From: Dehalococcoidia bacterium
Lineage (GTDB): Bacteria > Chloroflexota > Dehalococcoidia > Tepidiformales > Tepidiformaceae
Direction: 5' to 3'
DNA: 64,000 bases
NCBI GenBank assembly: GCA_020847985.1
Contig: JADLBC010000012.1
Coordinates: 62,001-126,000 of the forward strand
Positions 1 through 8,810 of the stretch are shown here, one piece after another. The translations under genes and the position numbers were made by a program. The notes below the pieces were generated by a model. It was not told where the DNA came from. It searched no databases and saw only the letters and a list, made by a program, of their open reading frames with translations. Position 1 is the stretch's first letter; every line of letters starts with the position of its first letter.

Positions 1-616
1 CGAACTCCTGGGCAAGCGCGGGCCGGGACATCATCCCGATGGTGAGCGGCGTGTTGATGAGCCCCGGCCCGATCGCGTTTACGCGGATGTTGTGGCGGCC
101 CAGTTCGAGGGCGGCGACCTTCGTCAGCATCGCGACGCCGGCCTTCGCCGAGCAGTAGGCGGCGAAGCCCTCGGTGGCCTGGAGGGCGTTCACACTGGCG
201 ACGTTGATGATGGAGCCACCGCGGCCCGCGCCGATGAGCTGCTTCGCTTCGTGCTTGATGCAGAGGAACGTGCCCGTGAGGCAGATGCCGACGATGCGTT
301 CGAAGTCGGCCAGCGCGTAGTCCTGGACGGGTGAGAAGTGGCCCGTGCCGGCGTTGTTGAAGGCGATATCGATGCGGCCGAAGCGGCGGACGGCGGCCGC
401 GACCATCTTCTCGACGGCGGCTTCGTCGCGCACGTCGAGGGCGGCGCCGTCGCATTGGTTGTGGCCGAGCTGGCCGATCATGGCGCCGATGCCATCGGCG
501 TTGAGGTCGCCGATGAAGACGCGCGCGCCCTCTTCGACGAACCGTTCGGCGGTGCGCTTGCCGATGCCCGAGCACCCACCCGTGACGATTGCGACCTTGC
601 CTTCGAGCCTGCCCAT
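1..616 (-). CDS. SDR family NAD(P)-dependent oxidoreductase (3' end runs off window)
   Basis: Reverse-strand translation MGRLEGKVAIVTGGCSGIGKRTAERFVEEGARVFIGD...NNAG...INVASVNALQATEGFAAYCSAKAGV: Rossmann TGxxxGxG, NNAG and YxxxK-type motifs. The + strand ORFs in the track here are antisense. Confidence 0.9.
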   Translation of the reverse strand, partial: MGRLEGKVAIVTGGCSGIGKRTAERFVEEGARVFIGDLNADGIGAMIGQLGHNQCDGAALDVRDEAAVEKMVAAAVRRFGRIDIAFNNAGTGHFSPVQDYALADFERIVGICLTGTFLCIKHEAKQLIGAGRGGSIINVASVNALQATEGFAAYCSAKAGVAMLTKVAALELGRHNIRVNAIGPGLINTPLTIGMMSRPALAQEF

Positions 617-724
617 GTCATTCCCTCCATCCATCCCCGGGCAGGATAGTGCACCGCGCTGAGCCGAACGAAACGCGGCGGTAGAATCGCGGGCGGGCGT
701 CCTGGCGGCGCCGGAGGTGGCGGC

Positions 725-3700
725 ATGACCGAGGCAGTGGCGGTCTCCGAGCAGCGGCGGGCGGCGGTCGATCGCGCGCGGGCGTACTGGCGCGAACGGC
801 TCATGGACTTTTCGCGGCGGAACAACCTGCTCTTCTACCGTGACCTGCGGTCCGGAACGCTGGAACTGACGGCGATGCCGGGGGTGCTCGCGGATTTCAT
901 CGGCGGCGACTCCGTGCGCATCGACGCGACGACGAAGGAGATCGGCGACCGGCTGCGGCGGATTCGCGCGAAAGCGGTCGAGAACCTGGAAGAGCGCGGG
1001 CTGGCGACGCTGTTCGTGGCGGCGGGCATCGCGCACTGGCAGGAGCCCGACGGCGGCAGCGATGCCTCCGCGCCGGTGTTGCTGGTGCCGGCCGCGCTGC
1101 GCCGCAAGGGCGTGGACAGCGCGAGCTACACCCTCGAGCGGCTGGGCGAGGCGCAGCTGAACCCGGCGATGGTGGCCCGGCTTGCGGCGATGGGGAAGGT
1201 GCTCGCGGCGGAGAGCATCCTCCACGGGGAGGCGCCCGCACCGGAGGCGGCGAAGGCCGAGGATGCCACCGGGGCCGCCGATGCGGTCGCGGATGCGACG
1301 GCCGAGGAACCCGAGGGCAGTGCCGCCGACCTGGAGCAGGTATACGAACGGCTCACAGCAGCGGTGGCGGGCGTTCCGGGCTTCGCGATCGAATCGCGGC
1401 TCATCCTGAGCAACTTCTCGTTCCAGAAGATGGCGATCGTGAAGGACCTGGAGCAGGCGGGCGATTCGCTGGCGGCGCACGACATCGTGGCGTCGCTGGC
1501 GGGGGCGCCGGACGCGCGCGAGGCGATCCTCGCGCTGCGCGTGCCGATCACGCTCGAGAGCCTCGACAGCGAACCGCCGGCGAGCGAGTTCGCGGTGCTG
1601 GATTCGGATTCGAGCCAGAGCCGGGTGGTGCGCGCGGCCGTGGCGGGCCAATCGGGCGTGGTGCAGGGCCCCCCGGGCACGGGCAAGAGCCAGGTCATCA
1701 CGAACCTCATCGCCGGGCTGGTGGCATCGGGGCAGCGCGTCCTTTTCGTGGCCGAAAAACGGGCCGCGCTCGAAGTGGTGCTGAAGCGGCTGGAGCAGCG
1801 CGGGCTCGGCGACCTGGCGCTCGACCTGCACGGGGCGGACACTTCGCGGAAGCAGGTGGCGGCGCGGCTGGCGCAGTCGCTGGCGAACGTGCGAAACGCG
1901 CCCGCGGTCGAGGACGACGCGCCGTTGCAGCGGCTGGCGGAACATCGCGCCCGGCTGAAGGCGCACACGGCGCGCGTGCATCGGCCGCAATCGCCCTCGG
2001 GGCTGAGCGTGTACGGCATCGAAGGGCGGCTGCTGCGGCTGCCGGCTGGTTCCGAGTGCCCGGTTCGCTGGCGCGGCGACGCCCTCCACCCGTTGACCGA
2101 GGCGGCCATCACGGAGGCGCACGACCTGCTCGCCGACCTCGCCGTGGATGCGCGCATCGTGCAGCGGGCGGCGGACTGCCCGTGGTCGAACGCCAGCCTG
2201 CGGACGGTCGCCGAGGCGCAGGCGATGACGAACCTCGTGCCTTCGCTCATGAGCGGGGTGGCGGCGCTGCGAGGGGACACAAGCGGCTTCGCGCAGGCCA
2301 CGGGCGCACCCGAGGCGGCGACGCTGGGGGCGTTCAACCAGCAGCTCGCGGCGGCGGCGCTGGCGAACGGCGTGCTCGCCGAATGGCAGCCGGGGGTGTT
2401 CGATGAGGACATCGAGGCGCGGGTGAAGGCGCTCTGGCCGGCCGAATCCGGGGGCCTGCCCGCCGTCATCGCACGCTGGTTCAACGGCGGCTTCAAGTCG
2501 GCGAAGAAGTCGGCGGGGAAGCTGCGGAAGTCGCCTGCTTCGCCAAAAGGGCTCGTGGACGGGCTACGTGCCGCGGCGGCCGCCCGGGACGCCTGGAAGA
2601 AGGCCGCGCCGGGTTCGAAGCCCGTCGAGTTCGCGGCCCTGGGCGAGGTGAGCGGACGCACGGGCGCCGTGGCGGGCGACCTGGGTACCTTCAGCGCGCT
2701 CTTCGGACGGGACCTTTCGGCGGCGCCGCTGGCGGAGATGACGCCGTGGCTGGAGTCGCTGATGGCGGGCCCCGAATCCGCGATGCGCGTGCCGGCCGTG
2801 CACCACGCCGAGGAACGGCTCGCCGAACTGGGCGTAGGCGCGTTCGTGGCGCACATCCGGGAGAGCGGCCTGCCGCCCGAGGCCTGGGGACGGCAGCTTG
2901 ATTTCGCGTGGCTGCGTTCGTGCCTGGATGCGGCGCTGGCGGCCGAGCCCGAACTCGTGGCCTTCGATGGCACGAACCAGCAGCGGCTCGTGGACGAGTT
3001 CGTGCAGTTGGACAAAGCCCACCTGGACCGCAATACGCGCCGCGTGCGCCGGGCCTATAGCGAACGGGCCATCGAGGTGATGAACCAGTTCCCGGACCAG
3101 GCGGCGCTCATCCGGCGGGAGGCACAGAAGCGCGCGCGGCATCTGCCCATCCGGCGGCTGCTGGCGGAAGCGCCGGATGTGCTCACGGCCCTGACGCCGT
3201 GCTTCATGGCGAGCCCCCTTTCGGTGAGCCAGCTGCTCGGGTCGGAGCGGCGCTTCTTCGATGTCGTGGTGTTCGACGAGGCGAGCCAGGTGCTTTCGGA
3301 GGACGCGGTGACATCGCTGATGCGCGGCGAACGCGCGCTCGTGGCAGGCGACCGGCACCAGCTCCCGCCGACGCAGTTCTTCGCCAGCGGCGAGGACGAT
3401 GAGAAGGACGACGACGACGAGGGTACGCCCGCGGAGGACATCACCGTGCAGGGCTTCGAGAGCCTGCTCGACCAGATGTCGGCGTTCCTGGAGCCATGGA
3501 TGCTGCAGTGGCACTACCGCAGCCGGGACGAGCGGCTGATCGCGTTCTCGAACGCGCACATCTACCACGACCTCGTGACCTTCCCGGGGATCGGCGCCGA
3601 TGGCATGGGCGTTTCGCACGTGCTCGTCGAAAGCGCGGGCCGGACGGGCGCGGAGAGCGTCGAGGAGGAGGTCGCGCGAGTGGTGGAGCTGGTGGTGGAG

Positions 3701-4795
3701 CACGCCCGCATGCGGCCGAAGGAGACGCTGGGGGTGATCGCGCTCGGCATCACGCACGCGCGGCGGGTGGAGCAGGCGATCGAAGCGCGGGTGGCGCAGC
3801 TGCCGGAGATCGCGGCCTTCTTCGCCGAAGACGCGCCGGAGCGCTTCTTCGTGAAGAACCTGGAGCGCGTCCAGGGCGACGAACGGGACCACATCATCCT
3901 CACCCTGGGCGCGGGCCCGGGGGCCGACGGACGGGTCTCGAACATCCGCTTCGGGCCGCTCAATCGCGAAGGTGGCGAACGGCGGCTGAATGTGGCGGTC
4001 ACGCGCTCAAAGCGGCGGATGACGCTGGTGTCGTCGTTCACGCACCAGCAGATGAGCCCGGGCCGGCCGGGGACGGGTACGGAACTGCTGCAGGCGTACC
4101 TGGCGTACGCGGCCGCGGGGGGGCAGGTCATCACCAGCGCGGCGGGTTCGGGCGGCGAACTGACGCCGTTCGAATCCGACATCCGCGATGCGCTGGCGGC
4201 GCGGGGGATGCCGGTGGTGCCGCGGCTCGGCGCTTCGGAATCGAAAATCGACTTCGCGGGGCGCGCCGAAAACGACCCCGCGCGCTTCGTCCTCGCGATC
4301 GAGAGCGATGGGCCCGGGTACGCCGGGGCGCCGACGGTGCGGGACCGCGACCGCCTTCGCCGCCAGCAACTTGAGGCTCTCGGGTGGAAGTGCCACCGCA
4401 TCTGGACGGGCGACTGGTTCCGGCGGCGCGACGCGGAGATCGAGCGGGCGGTGGCGGCGTACCAGGCCGCCACGGCGCCGAAACCCGCCACACCGGCGGC
4501 GGCACCCGCTCCCGCACCGGCGGCGCCGGCACCGGTCACGGCCACGCTCGTGCCGGAGAACGCGCCGGAGGTGCCCGGGCGGGGGCCGAAGCCGCGCGTG
4601 CCGCAGGGCCACCCGTTCGAGGATTACACGCCGCGGCAGTTCCGCCAGATGGTCGACTGGGTGCGCGCCGATGGGAAGCTGCGAACGGACGACGAGATCG
4701 CGGAGGAAGTGCGCGCGGCGATGGGCTTCACGCGCCGGGGGGCGCGCATCGATGCCGCCATCCAGGCCGCGATCGACGAGGCCACACGCGGCTGA
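725..4795 (+). CDS. DUF4011-type superfamily I helicase fused to a C-terminal PD-(D/E)XK/Vsr-like nuclease and DUF3320-like tail
   Basis: N-term LMDFSRRNNLLFYRDL; Walker A GPPGTGKSQVITNLIA; DEASQ Walker B; GDRHQLPPTQF; RLNVAVTRSKRRM motif VI; C-term DFAGRAENDPARFVLAIESDGPGYAGAPTVRDRDRLRRQQLEALGWKCHRIWTGDWFRR nuclease-like block. Confidence 0.85.
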   Translation: MTEAVAVSEQRRAAVDRARAYWRERLMDFSRRNNLLFYRDLRSGTLELTAMPGVLADFIGGDSVRIDATTKEIGDRLRRIRAKAVENLEERGLATLFVAAGIAHWQEPDGGSDASAPVLLVPAALRRKGVDSASYTLERLGEAQLNPAMVARLAAMGKVLAAESILHGEAPAPEAAKAEDATGAADAVADATAEEPEGSAADLEQVYERLTAAVAGVPGFAIESRLILSNFSFQKMAIVKDLEQAGDSLAAHDIVASLAGAPDAREAILALRVPITLESLDSEPPASEFAVLDSDSSQSRVVRAAVAGQSGVVQGPPGTGKSQVITNLIAGLVASGQRVLFVAEKRAALEVVLKRLEQRGLGDLALDLHGADTSRKQVAARLAQSLANVRNAPAVEDDAPLQRLAEHRARLKAHTARVHRPQSPSGLSVYGIEGRLLRLPAGSECPVRWRGDALHPLTEAAITEAHDLLADLAVDARIVQRAADCPWSNASLRTVAEAQAMTNLVPSLMSGVAALRGDTSGFAQATGAPEAATLGAFNQQLAAAALANGVLAEWQPGVFDEDIEARVKALWPAESGGLPAVIARWFNGGFKSAKKSAGKLRKSPASPKGLVDGLRAAAAARDAWKKAAPGSKPVEFAALGEVSGRTGAVAGDLGTFSALFGRDLSAAPLAEMTPWLESLMAGPESAMRVPAVHHAEERLAELGVGAFVAHIRESGLPPEAWGRQLDFAWLRSCLDAALAAEPELVAFDGTNQQRLVDEFVQLDKAHLDRNTRRVRRAYSERAIEVMNQFPDQAALIRREAQKRARHLPIRRLLAEAPDVLTALTPCFMASPLSVSQLLGSERRFFDVVVFDEASQVLSEDAVTSLMRGERALVAGDRHQLPPTQFFASGEDDEKDDDDEGTPAEDITVQGFESLLDQMSAFLEPWMLQWHYRSRDERLIAFSNAHIYHDLVTFPGIGADGMGVSHVLVESAGRTGAESVEEEVARVVELVVEHARMRPKETLGVIALGITHARRVEQAIEARVAQLPEIAAFFAEDAPERFFVKNLERVQGDERDHIILTLGAGPGADGRVSNIRFGPLNREGGERRLNVAVTRSKRRMTLVSSFTHQQMSPGRPGTGTELLQAYLAYAAAGGQVITSAAGSGGELTPFESDIRDALAARGMPVVPRLGASESKIDFAGRAENDPARFVLAIESDGPGYAGAPTVRDRDRLRRQQLEALGWKCHRIWTGDWFRRRDAEIERAVAAYQAATAPKPATPAAAPAPAPAAPAPVTATLVPENAPEVPGRGPKPRVPQGHPFEDYTPRQFRQMVDWVRADGKLRTDDEIAEEVRAAMGFTRRGARIDAAIQAAIDEATRG

Positions 4796-4848
4796 CGGCA
4801 GCGGGCACCGTGCGCGTAGAATCGCCCCAGAACCAGGGGAGGAAGCGC

Positions 4849-5661
4849 ATGCCCGCCGAGTACCAGGTCACGGCGTTCCTCGATAACGAGGACAGCCCCG
4901 GCATCATGAACCCCATCCATTCGACCGAGGTCGCCGCGACCTACGGGTACCGGGCGCCGCTTGTCGGCGGTGTGACCGTCTACGGCTGGGGTGCGCGCGC
5001 GGCGATGGCCACGCTCGGCGACGCCTGGCTGGAGGACGGCTGGGCTGATGTCAGCTTCCGGCGGCCCGTGTTCCCGGGGGACGTCCTGACCATCTCGGCC
5101 GTCGAGGATGGCGACGGGGTGCGGCTGGCATGGACGAACGAGGCCGGCGCGGCCTGCATCGAAGGCGCAGCGGGCCGGGGGACGGCTCCGTGGCTGGGCG
5201 AAATCGCCATCCCCTCGCGGCGGCGGGCCGAACCGGCGGCCGAAACGTTGCCGCGGCTAACGATGGAGAACGCGCCCATCGGTGAGGACCTGCGGCCCTG
5301 CGCGTTCCCGTATCCGATGTCCGAGGCCGAGGAGTACGCGCGCGACCACCAGCGCGACCTGAATCCGCCATGGGTCGGCGAAGGCGCGCGCATTCACCCG
5401 GGCTGGCTCGCCGGGCGCATGACACGCTTCCTGCATCACAACTACGACTACGGCCCGTCGATCCACGCGCGCTCGCAGATCCAGCACATTGCGCCACTAC
5501 TGGCGGGGCAGACAATCACGGTCGCGGGTTCGATCGCGCAGGTGTACGAACGCAAAGGGCACCATTACGCCATCGTCGACGGCCTGGTGCTGGACGAAAC
5601 TGGCCGCGAAATCGCGCGGATGCGGCACACCACGGCGTTCCACCTCGCGCGGCGAGAGTAA
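4849..5661 (+). CDS. MaoC-like / hotdog-fold dehydratase-type protein
   Basis: In-frame ATG after AGGGGAGGAAG SD; MPAEYQVTAFLDNEDSPGIMNPIHSTEVAATYGYRAPLVGGVTVYGW...VSFRRPVFPGDVLTISA resembles hotdog hydratases. Confidence 0.65.
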   Translation: MPAEYQVTAFLDNEDSPGIMNPIHSTEVAATYGYRAPLVGGVTVYGWGARAAMATLGDAWLEDGWADVSFRRPVFPGDVLTISAVEDGDGVRLAWTNEAGAACIEGAAGRGTAPWLGEIAIPSRRRAEPAAETLPRLTMENAPIGEDLRPCAFPYPMSEAEEYARDHQRDLNPPWVGEGARIHPGWLAGRMTRFLHHNYDYGPSIHARSQIQHIAPLLAGQTITVAGSIAQVYERKGHHYAIVDGLVLDETGREIARMRHTTAFHLARRE

Positions 5662-6103
5662 CCAGTACCCAGTACCCAGTACCCAGTTCCCAGTACCCAG
5701 GGGATCAGCCCCGGTGCGCGGCTGCCGTGGCCTGGTGCTGGACGACGGCGGCTGCGACTGAGCGAGTACCCAGTACCCAGTACCCAGGGGATCAGCCCCG
5801 GTGCGCGGCTGCCGTGGCCTGGTGCTGGACGAAGGCGGCTGCGACTGAGCGAGTTCCCAGTACCCAGTACCCAGGGGATCAGCCCCGGTGCGCGGCTGCC
5901 GTGGCCTGGCGCTGGACGACGGCGGCTGCGACTGAGCGAGTTCCCAGTACCCAGTACCCAGTACCCAGGGGATCAGCCCCGGTGCGCGGCTGCCGTGGCC
6001 TGGCGCTGGACGACGGCGGCTGCGACTCACCTCCCCAAACGGGGTACCCCCTGGGCACTGGGCCCTGGGAACTGGGAACTGGGACCTGGGAACTGGGAAC
6101 TGG
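5661..6103. repeat. Heptamer-array locus A: (CCAGTAC)n arrays plus four direct repeats of 87/87/94-bp period, closed by an inverted (CTGGGAA)n array
   Basis: ATCAG core of each unit starts at 5704, 5791, 5878 and 5972; unit text ...CCCAGGGGATCAGCCCCGGTGCGCGGCTGCCGTGGCCTGG(T/C)GCTGGACGA...GGCGGCTGCGACTGAGCGAG. Right edge CTGGGCACTGGGCCCTGGGAACTGGGAACTGGGACCTGGGAACTGGGAACTGG. Confidence 0.97.
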
Positions 6104-7282
6104 CTAGCTCAGCCGCCCCTCGGCGGCGGAGACGGCGGCGCGGACATCGGCCTTGAACCCCTGTTCGCGCAGGATCCGGCCGAGCGCGGAGAGGCAGAGC
6201 AGGACGTTGCCGGGGCTCGATGATTCGCCCATGAGGCCGATGCGCCAGACCTTTGCACGCAGGTCGCCGAGGCCGCCGCCGACTTCGATGCCGTGGCGCT
6301 TGAGCAGCGCGCCGCGCACTTCCGCGTCGTTCACACCCTCGGGGATGCGCACGGTGGTGAGCACGGGGAGGCGGTAGCCGGCATCGGCGTGAAGCACCAG
6401 GCCCATCGCTTCGAGCCCGACCTGGAGGGCGCGGCCGTTCCGTTCGTGGCGCGCCCAGCGGTTCTCCAGCCCTTCTTCGAGCACGAGCGCGAGGGCTTCG
6501 TGGAGGGCGTAGACCATGGAGATCGGCGCCGTGTGGTGGTAGGTGCGCGTGTCGTTCCAGTAGGCCTCGAGGAGCTGCATATCGAGGTACCAGGTGTTGC
6601 TGGGCACTTCGCGGGCGCGCACGGCATCCCAGCCGGCGGGCGAGATGGTGATGGGGGCGACCCCCGGCGGCGCCGAGAGGCACTTCTGCGTGCCCGAGTA
6701 CACGGCATCGGCGCCCCAGGCATCGGCCTCGACGGGCACGCCGCCGAGCGAGGTGACGCAGTCCACGAGCAGGAGCGCGCCGTTTTCGTGGGCGATGCGC
6801 GAGATCGGCTCAACCGGCGTCTGGACGCCCGTGGAGGTCTCGGCGTGGACCATGGAGACCAGCTTCACGGGGCCGCCGGCGTTCTTCACCGCGGCTTCGA
6901 TAGCAGCCGGGTCGACGGGGGAGCCCCAGGCGGCGTTGACGCGCGTGACGACACCGCCGGCGCGCTCGGCCATCTGCGCGATGCGTTCGCCGAAGTAGCC
7001 GCAGATCCCGGAGACGACACGGTCGCCGGGGGCGACGAGGTTCATGACGGCGGCTTCCATGCCGCTGGTGCCCGTACCCGGGGTGGCGAGCGTGACCTGG
7101 TTGGAGGTGCGCAGGACCTGCCGGAGCATGTCGCGGCAGTCATCCATGATGCGCAGGAACTCGGGGTCGAGGTGGCCGAGGAGGGGAGCGGTCATGGCGC
7201 GCAGGACGCGGGGGTTCGCGCCGCTGGGACCCGGGCCCATGAGGACGCGCGTGGGGGGATTGAAGGCAGGCGTCGCAGTCAT
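6104..7282 (-). CDS. Class V aminotransferase (alanine/serine-glyoxylate aminotransferase family)
   Basis: MTATPAFNPPTRVLMGPGPSGANPRVLRAMTAPLLGHLDPEF...ATPGTGTSGMEAAVMNLV...SGTQKCLSAPPG: PLP-Lys SGTQKC motif. Confidence 0.93.
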   Translation of the reverse strand: MTATPAFNPPTRVLMGPGPSGANPRVLRAMTAPLLGHLDPEFLRIMDDCRDMLRQVLRTSNQVTLATPGTGTSGMEAAVMNLVAPGDRVVSGICGYFGERIAQMAERAGGVVTRVNAAWGSPVDPAAIEAAVKNAGGPVKLVSMVHAETSTGVQTPVEPISRIAHENGALLLVDCVTSLGGVPVEADAWGADAVYSGTQKCLSAPPGVAPITISPAGWDAVRAREVPSNTWYLDMQLLEAYWNDTRTYHHTAPISMVYALHEALALVLEEGLENRWARHERNGRALQVGLEAMGLVLHADAGYRLPVLTTVRIPEGVNDAEVRGALLKRHGIEVGGGLGDLRAKVWRIGLMGESSSPGNVLLCLSALGRILREQGFKADVRAAVSAAEGRLS

Positions 7283-7344
7283 GGCCGTATGCTACGCCGC
7301 CACATGAATGCGGTCGCGATGGCGAGGCGGCGTAGGATGGCGCG

Positions 7345-8508
7345 ATGACCGCGATCGACTGGGCCGCGAAAGCACGCGCGCTGGCCGTGCGCTTCGCCGA
7401 GCGCGCCGAGGGCCACGACCGCGACGGATCGTTCCCCTTCGAAAACTTCGCGGACCTGCGCGGGGCCGGGTTCATGCGGTTGACGGTGCCGCGCGCGCAC
7501 GGGGGCGAGGAAGCACCCATCGCAACCTACCTCGCCGTGCAGGAGGCGCTCGCGCGGGGCGACGGGTCCACGGCGCTCGCCTTCATGATGCACACGAAGC
7601 TCTTTGGGCAGCAGCGGGACGGGCCGAGCTACCCGCGCGAATGGTTCGCGGAGTTCTGCCGGGGCGCCGTCGAGAACGGCTGGATGGCGAACACCATCGC
7701 CACCGAGGAAGGGCTCGGCAGCCCCTCGGGCGGCGGCCTGCCCGACACGGTGGCGCGCGCTATCGAAGGCGGCTGGGTGATCGACGGGCGGAAGACATTC
7801 GCGACGCTCGCGCCGGCGCTGCGGTTCTTCATTGTGCTGGCGCGCATCGATGGCGCGAACGGCGAGCCGCCGGACCTGGCGTACTTTGTTGTGTATCCCG
7901 ATGACCCCGGCGCGCGCGTGGTGGAGACGTGGGATGCGCTGGGAATGCGGGCGACGGGAAGCCACGACTTCGTGCTCGAAGGGTGCCGGCTGCCCGCGGA
8001 GCGGCTCCTCACGCGGCGGGGGCTGCGCGAACCGGACCCGAAGGCGGAAGCGGGGACGGCCTGGTTCGCGCTCGGGTTGGCGGCGACGGTGATCGGCGTG
8101 GCGGCCGCCGCGCGGGAGTATGCCGTCGCCTTCGCGAAGGAGCGAACACCGAACAGCGGGCGCACGATCGCGGGGTACGCGGGCGTGCGGGAGCGGATCG
8201 CGCGCATCGACCTGCTGCTGCAGCGAAGCCGCGCGGAAGTGGCGGACGCGGCGCGCGCGTGGGAGGCTCGCGACGCGATCGCCGCGGGCGAAATGGGGGC
8301 GCTGGAGCGCATCGCGGTCGCGAAGGTGGACACGCTGAACAGCTGCATCGAAGCGGTGGACCTGGCGATGCGCGTGGTCGGCGGCGTGAGCCTGCGGAAA
8401 TCGCGGCCGATGGAGCGGTACTACCGCGACGTGCGCGCGCCGCTGCACAACCCCCCGCTCGAGGACCGGGCGCTGGAGTGGCTGGCGAAGGCGGCGCTGG
8501 GGAGCTGA
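7345..8508 (+). CDS. Acyl-CoA dehydrogenase family protein
   Basis: LAVRFAERAEGHDRDGSFPFENFADLRGAGFMRLTVPRAHGGEEAPIATYLAVQEALARGDGSTALAF...MRATGSHDFVLEGCRLP; acyl-CoA DH N/M/C layout. Confidence 0.88.
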   Translation: MTAIDWAAKARALAVRFAERAEGHDRDGSFPFENFADLRGAGFMRLTVPRAHGGEEAPIATYLAVQEALARGDGSTALAFMMHTKLFGQQRDGPSYPREWFAEFCRGAVENGWMANTIATEEGLGSPSGGGLPDTVARAIEGGWVIDGRKTFATLAPALRFFIVLARIDGANGEPPDLAYFVVYPDDPGARVVETWDALGMRATGSHDFVLEGCRLPAERLLTRRGLREPDPKAEAGTAWFALGLAATVIGVAAAAREYAVAFAKERTPNSGRTIAGYAGVRERIARIDLLLQRSRAEVADAARAWEARDAIAAGEMGALERIAVAKVDTLNSCIEAVDLAMRVVGGVSLRKSRPMERYYRDVRAPLHNPPLEDRALEWLAKAALGS

Positions 8509-8518
8509 CGCCGCGGGT

Positions 8519-8806
8519 TCAGTGGCGGACGGTGAAGCCTTCGCTATCGATGGCGGCGGCGGGCATGGCCTCGAAGGTGGCCACGTGCGAACCGCCGGGG
8601 CCTTCGCGGATGGCGGCGGCGAGAGCATCGAGGGCCGCAGCGGGCCCGGCGGCCACGGCTTCGACGGAGCGGCCATCGGGGAGGTTTCGGACGTAGCCCG
8701 TGAGGCCGAGTGCCCGGGCACGCGCCTGCACGAAGTCCCGGAAGCCCACGCCCTGCACGCGCCCGCTCACCACGTAGCGGCGCGTCTCGACGGCGTCGGG
8801 GGGCAT
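8519..8806 (-). CDS. acyP: Acylphosphatase
   Basis: [44 protein letters not shown]: acylphosphatase signature GRVQGVGFR. Confidence 0.93.
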   Translation of the reverse strand: MPPDAVETRRYVVSGRVQGVGFRDFVQARARALGLTGYVRNLPDGRSVEAVAAGPAAALDALAAAIREGPGGSHVATFEAMPAAAIDSEGFTVRH

Positions 8807-8810
8807 GCGG

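Noticed and set aside
1126-3892. Long minus-strand ORFs (635 aa and 442 aa) across the helicase gene
   Set aside because: Antisense shadow ORFs of a strongly supported + strand CDS in high-GC DNA; low-complexity Arg/Ser/Ala or His/Arg composition.
5661-6103. CRISPR array
   Set aside because: Repeats are contiguous 87/94-bp units made of internal heptamers; there are no unique spacers and no cas genes.
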